A DNA stretch of 64,000 nt from Brachyhypopomus gauderio (Eukaryota > Chordata > Actinopteri > Gymnotiformes > Hypopomidae): the NCBI RefSeq assembly GCF_052324685.1, contig NC_135225.1, positions 10,977,503 through 11,041,502 of the forward strand, given 5' to 3'. How positions within the stretch are numbered: position 1 is the first letter of the stretch; each line of letters starts with the position of its first letter. The position numbers and the translations under genes are program-made. This document shows, piece after piece, positions 49,558 to 64,000 of the stretch. Below the pieces are notes generated by a model, which saw nothing but the letters and a program-made list of their open reading frames with translations, ran no database searches and had not been told where the DNA came from.

Positions 49558-49629
49558 ATGATAAAAATGTCTCTGCTGAAGCAACAGAACTGGACACATT
49601 TGAATGAATTTTAGCTTTTTGAAATGCAC

Positions 49630-50042
49630 TGTTGAGACACAATATTAAAACCACTTGTTGCAATGGCACCTTCTTCCAAGAAGGCAAGCCAGCGGAGGAA
49701 AGGTTTTCTACTGGGGAATCTTCAGTCCTGGCATTCAGGTGGATGTACCACCTACCTAAACATTTCTGCAGACCGATCTATGGCAGGTGAATTCCCTACT
49801 GGCCGTGGCCTCTTTCAAAAGGATACTGTGCCCTGCCACACTGCAAAAATTGTTCTCGAATGGTTTGAGGAACATTCCTCAGATCTTAATCCGAAAGAAT
49901 ATCTGGAAAAACAAATATATAATCCATGGAGGCTCCATCTCACTACTTACAGGGCTTAAAGGATCTACTGGTAAATGTGTGGTGTCAGATACAACAGGAC
50001 AACTTCTTTTGGAGTGGTTTTAATGTTGTGGCTTATATAGTT
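49630..50042 (+). mobile_element. Internally deleted Tc1/mariner copy
   Basis: Both ends are recognisable as inverted repeats: CACAATATTAAAACCACT at the left and, reversed, GCCACAACATTAAAACCACT at the right. Plus-strand fragments between them match the catalytic half of a Tc1-type transposase (CHTAKIV, EWFEEH, SDLNP). Most of the coding region is missing and the frame is broken, so only about 0.4 kb remains of an expected longer element. Confidence 0.75.
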
Positions 50043-51995
50043 TATAGTGTGGAAGGAAAAACTACAGGTGAGATGATTTTGAAGCTGGTCATTTTTTTGT
50101 CTCAAGAAAGCAGAGAGCTCCTCTCACAGTGACTCAGCATGATGAAACACAGCAAAATGTTCATATACCGTCAAGCAGGTGATGCCCTGTCTGACAGATC
50201 TGGAGGAGACTCCTGGTTACATGCATGAATAACACCCACAACAGGACTTACTTTACCAGAGAGCAGCAGAGAACTGACAGAAGCGGAAACAGATTCCATG
50301 TCGGCGTGTGGTTTTCACACATTTGTCATCCATTAACATGTCCTAAAAAGGATCAAAACAGGCCAGCTGTACCAGGTCAGCACCCCATCGAGTGCCTATT
50401 TGAGAAATTGAGAAGAAATGGCACTAGGATCCACTGGTCCGCCACATCAGGTAGCAAGGTGTCAATCCAATAAAATTACATTTTATATATAGAAAACTAA
50501 TGACAATTTGAGTTTTTATATAAAAACTAGAATAGCTAGATTTTTGATTGATTTGGATTTGATAAAATTAGATTCGATCTAATTAGATTTTATGGAGTTA
50601 ATCTCATAGTTTTCAATATATTTAGCAGGGTTCCTGTAGGCGGCATGGAATGATCAGCTTTTGCAATAAGTGTCAATATTTTACTAACCATTTTATGCCT
50701 ACAAAACTCTTCTTTTCCCTCTTTTTGCCTTCTCTCCTCAATGCCCCCAGAAGAGCCACAACTGACCAAGTAGGGAACACTGTATAGAAGAGTCCCATTC
50801 CTCCTCTTTGTATTCCAGCTGGTGGGTTGTCAGTAGTCTGGGATGCAGAGGCAGACAATACCACACGAAGCAGATAACGCAGTGGTAATCACCCCATCCC
50901 AAACCCCCTGCGGAGCGACTCAGCTTGATCTTACTTGAGGTGTTTACTTGATCTTGCTTGATCAGCTGGAGGTATTTATATACAGGTAGACACTAAGACA
51001 ACTTCATCAGACGTTGACTGAACAATAGTGACAGAAGAGTTGCCTGAACACTTAATTTGTGTCCCCGCCTTATCTGAGACAGAGGTGGGGGAAGCTAAGC
51101 TTGGCACCTTTTGATCTGATTAGGTTATTCAAACCTGGGCCAGCCCCTTCCTGGCTCCACAGGGAAGGAGATCAAAAGCTACAATAGATAACCACAACTG
51201 AGAAACTGAAACCTGAATATATATCATGCTTCCCCACAAGGAAACAAAGACATGAAAGGCATGAGTACATTAAATACAACCAATGCACTTTTAATAGTCA
51301 TTAAATGGTTGCAATAGACAAGTACAAGTAATTTTAAGACCAGAAGGTTGTTAGATCATCTTTACATTGGTGGTCATTTTCGTAATAAATTCTATATACA
51401 GTTGACAACTGATTATGTCTAATAGGTTAACAGGTCATATAACAGGTAACAGGATAGATCCATCATATCACTCATCAAAACCTTCCATCGTGAGGGAGAC
51501 ATTACATATGTAGCAAGGGACTGCAACAATAAAGAAATACAACACTAGAACAGTTTATGTGTGCTTTTCCAGAGTGCACATCTACTCCAGGATTCTCACG
51601 TAGCACCTCTGTTTCACTGCATCCTGTGATACAAACAGGAGTGAGAGGTGGGGGAAAAGGTGACATTTATTAACACCACAAAGCAATGGCAAGAAGGTGT
51701 GAAAAGCAAGAGGGGAGAAGGTTGTAAAGATGGTCTAGTCTTCAGTAGAAGGAGTAATGTCTCAGGCTGGGCCACAGCAGTAATAGGGGTGTGGCCTTAG
51801 TCCACTGTAGGCACAAAGCATTGGATTTCGGCACCTATAGGGTTAACATGATGGAACCAAACTCATGCTAGCTGAATTAATTTATGGCCTTTTGACTCTG
51901 ATGTTATTGCTTATGAATTCTAACACACTTTTTACATATCCACAAGAGTTTGGCAAATGAATGAATAAAGAAAATATGAGGCTTCAGTTGAAAGC
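50043..51995. other. Intergenic between slc43a3 and cabp2
   Basis: No exon is supportable. Short open frames (49787-50473) continue out of the Tc1 remnant and may hold another decayed element, but I cannot identify it. The part 50600-51300 contains CTTGATCTTACTTGA / CTTGATCTTGCTTGA near-repeats at about 50925-50960. Confidence 0.5.
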
Positions 51996-52001
51996 TTTAT
52001 T
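51996..52001 (-). terminator. cabp2: Candidate poly(A) signal of cabp2
   Basis: The minus strand reads AATAAA about 1.1 kb past the cabp2 stop. The region 52002-53094 is AT-rich, has no coding sequence and is probably the cabp2 3' UTR. Confidence 0.45.
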
Positions 52002-53094
52002 CAACATGAATACAAATTAAGAGTATTGCAAATCTCAAAATGTTCTTCTACCAGCCAGTAGAAAATTCCATAATGTTTAAATACTACAGATACTACACAC
52101 TACAGAAAAACACAATACGTTTCCTGGAAGCAAACATTTCCAAAGTCAATATTGTAATGAATGTCATGTTTTATGAATGTCATATTTGAATTCAAATGAC
52201 ATGTATATCACACATCTCTTGGATCCATCTTCATCATTCATTTTTTAGCTTGAGGAACAACTTATCTGAATCTGTCTAAGAACACAGAAATACGCTCTGG
52301 TACACCAAGTTCTGTCACATTGAACTAGAATTTATAACTTAACAGTGTAACATACAAGAACTTTAACAAATCCTGTCACTCTGTGACATTAAAAGTAAAA
52401 AAGTTTAATTTTATGTGATATATATCAGAATGATAGGTCATTCTAGTGAATGAATGCACAACTCTCAATATTATATGACTAAATGGTGATGAGATGTATA
52501 TAAGGTGTTGAGTCACTACAGTTAGCTAATTCTATATATAAAGTAGATGCTTAAATGTAAAAAATACAGTGCTAGTTTATTATATTTGTTGTTGTTGTTT
52601 ATAATAATTGCCATGTTTACAATGTTACTCTACTGACATCAGCTTAATTTAAAAATCACTCATACACCTTATCCTGAATGCAAACACATATATGACATGT
52701 ATAACATACACCCTACAATTTTGTTCATCACTGTTTTTTATATGAAGTGTTACATGGTATAGCTGCATATAGTAAATAAAATGATAATATATATTTACTC
52801 ATAATTTACACAAAAGTACAAAAAGTAAACCTCTACAACAATATTTACACATGATTTATGTGAATTCATAAAGAAAACATTTATAGACATAGTTATAAAC
52901 AGAATTATGTGATGACATAATAACTTTTTTAGCATTAAACAAAAATAACATAACATAAACTAGAACCCACCCCCAACCCTGGAAGATCTGGAAGTTTCTT
53001 TGAAGTTTCTGTGTACCGAGGAAGAACATGATGCTTTTGATCATCGGCATTTCCTTCTTCGTAGGGAGTTGGCAGATATATTTACAGCTCTAGG

Positions 53095-62744
<9,650 letters not shown>

Positions 62745-63933
62745 CCCCTTCAGGAGGATCCGTTCAAACAAGCACTTAGACAGGCAGCACTATGCCAGGT
62801 GCTGTCCGGCCATTAATCAGTGTCTGTGTTCAAACACTCGGCTCAGGGCTTATCATTCTGACAATTAAAATAATGAGCACAATAACACTAAGCTAGCTGT
62901 ACGTGTCAAAGAGGGAGGCAGGTTCTTTAGCACCCAACCAAGCACATCTGCCCTGCAGTTATGGACTTACTGCTTTTCCAACATAAAAAAGAGCTGATTG
63001 ATAAAAATGCATACTGTCTGCCAAAGGCCCACATTAGTTCACTTTCAGAATCATTTTCAAACAAGGCCACTGCCTTTAAAATGCCATATGCAAGACGTCT
63101 TTTAGCATGAAACATTCTTAAAGCCTGTTTTGAATGTTACTGTGGCTCATATTTTCAGCTCTTTAATAAAGGCACGTCTTACCTTTCTCATATTGCCTGT
63201 TTTGGACGGCTTCGCTCCCATTTCCAGAGGTCCCTCCACCTCCCTCTGTTTCCACTCGACTTCACTCCCTTTTGGCTCTCTGTCCCTTCTGACTTTTACT
63301 CACTTTTGCTTCCTGGGTTTAGATATCACTCAAACTTTATTCCTCCCTCAGTGAGTTTACTTACATAAAACCCACTGCCTAAACAGACACAGCTGAGCAA
63401 TTATACTGTATTAACATTTCTAATAATAATGAAAATTATGTATCTGGTAAAAACATTCAATATGGGATTTAGTTTAACATCAAAAAACAAACAGCCAAAA
63501 GCATAAAATAGCAGTACCTTCCCCTTTTGTGGTATCAGTGGTACAATCCGTGCTGTGAACCAAACATAAAGAATTTTCATATTACTGTAATTGGGCCTGC
63601 TTCCTAATCTCGAAACTGTCGCCTTGAATTTGTTTATGTTCGTGCTCCATTCTTAGTGCTATTGGTTCTGGACTTTCCTGCTTTGGTTGCTCTTGATGGC
63701 TACTGTCCCATCCCTCCTGCCCCAGAACTACAAATGACTGATGTCATGACGACAGGGAGGAGATGGAGGAAGAGTGAGAGAGTGTGCAAATGAGGGAGTG
63801 AGGAAAAGAGAGAGGATGTAAAAACAGGATAAGGATAAGAAAAATAGATGGTTCAGGAAGTTACATCCAGACCTTTTCACATTTCACAGTAAGTGAAATT
63901 GTTAATGCCGATGATGTAGTGAGAGAGAGAGAG

Positions 63934-63986
<53 letters not shown>

Positions 63987-64000
63987 AACAGAGAGAAAGA
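62745..64000. other. cabp2 upstream region
   Basis: No exon of another gene is supportable. The sequence ends in an (AG)n-rich tract (63921-63984) cut by the window edge. The cabp2 promoter should lie in this stretch, but no clear core element was identified. Confidence 0.45.
63921..63984. repeat. (AG)n microsatellite
   Basis: Interrupted AG tract reaching nearly to the right edge of the window. Confidence 0.9.

Noticed and set aside
50225..50473. Second transposase fragment next to the Tc1 remnant
   Set aside because: A short HPIE-like run resembles a transposase motif, but the surrounding sequence gives no further support.

Overview
The window is vertebrate nuclear DNA from a teleost fish. 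Genes are split by GT-AG introns, proteins match vertebrate families closely, microsatellites are abundant, and the interspersed repeats are typical of fish (Tc1/mariner relics, a tRNA-derived SINE, short inverted-repeat elements, an LTR element). No bacterial operon, CRISPR array, rRNA or functional tRNA was seen. The species cannot be named from the sequence.

Six protein-coding genes were rebuilt exon by exon; in each one the exon lengths and splice phases add up to one uninterrupted reading frame. In order: unc93b1 (minus, 2567-7696, 12 coding exons, 626 aa), timm10 (minus, 9369-10713, 2 exons, 88 aa), btbd18-like (minus, 11281-17699, 5 exons, 1556 aa), ctnnd1 / p120-catenin (minus, 23051-35252, 18 coding exons, 911 aa, with a long 5' intron probably reaching about 42.1 kb), slc43a3 (plus, 45856-49407, 12 exons, 512 aa) and cabp2 (minus, 53095-62744, 6 exons, 219 aa). 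The genes serve unrelated roles: TLR trafficking, mitochondrial import, a BTB nuclear factor, cadherin junctions, purine transport and calcium sensing. What joins them is conserved neighbourhood. Their human counterparts lie on 11q12-q13, so the block looks like an ancestral vertebrate segment.

Between genes lie minisatellites (41-bp units at 1-427, 30-bp at 33161-33515, 37-bp at 60664-60895), many (CA)n, (AG)n and (ACTC)n tracts, decayed Tc1/mariner copies (32.9-33.9, 43.6-44.5, 49.6-50.0 kb), a 64-bp perfect palindrome (43142-43205) and a 177-bp inverted-repeat element (18567-18743).

The most unusual object is a complete 2.58-kb LTR retroelement (54484-57059) in the last intron of cabp2. 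Its two 337-bp LTRs look identical, it has a 5-bp target duplication (GCAGC), and it lacks pol. Its single 576-codon ORF encodes an acidic, repeat-built protein that I do not recognise. A related solo LTR (59873-60152, target duplication GATTT) sits in the first intron of the same gene.
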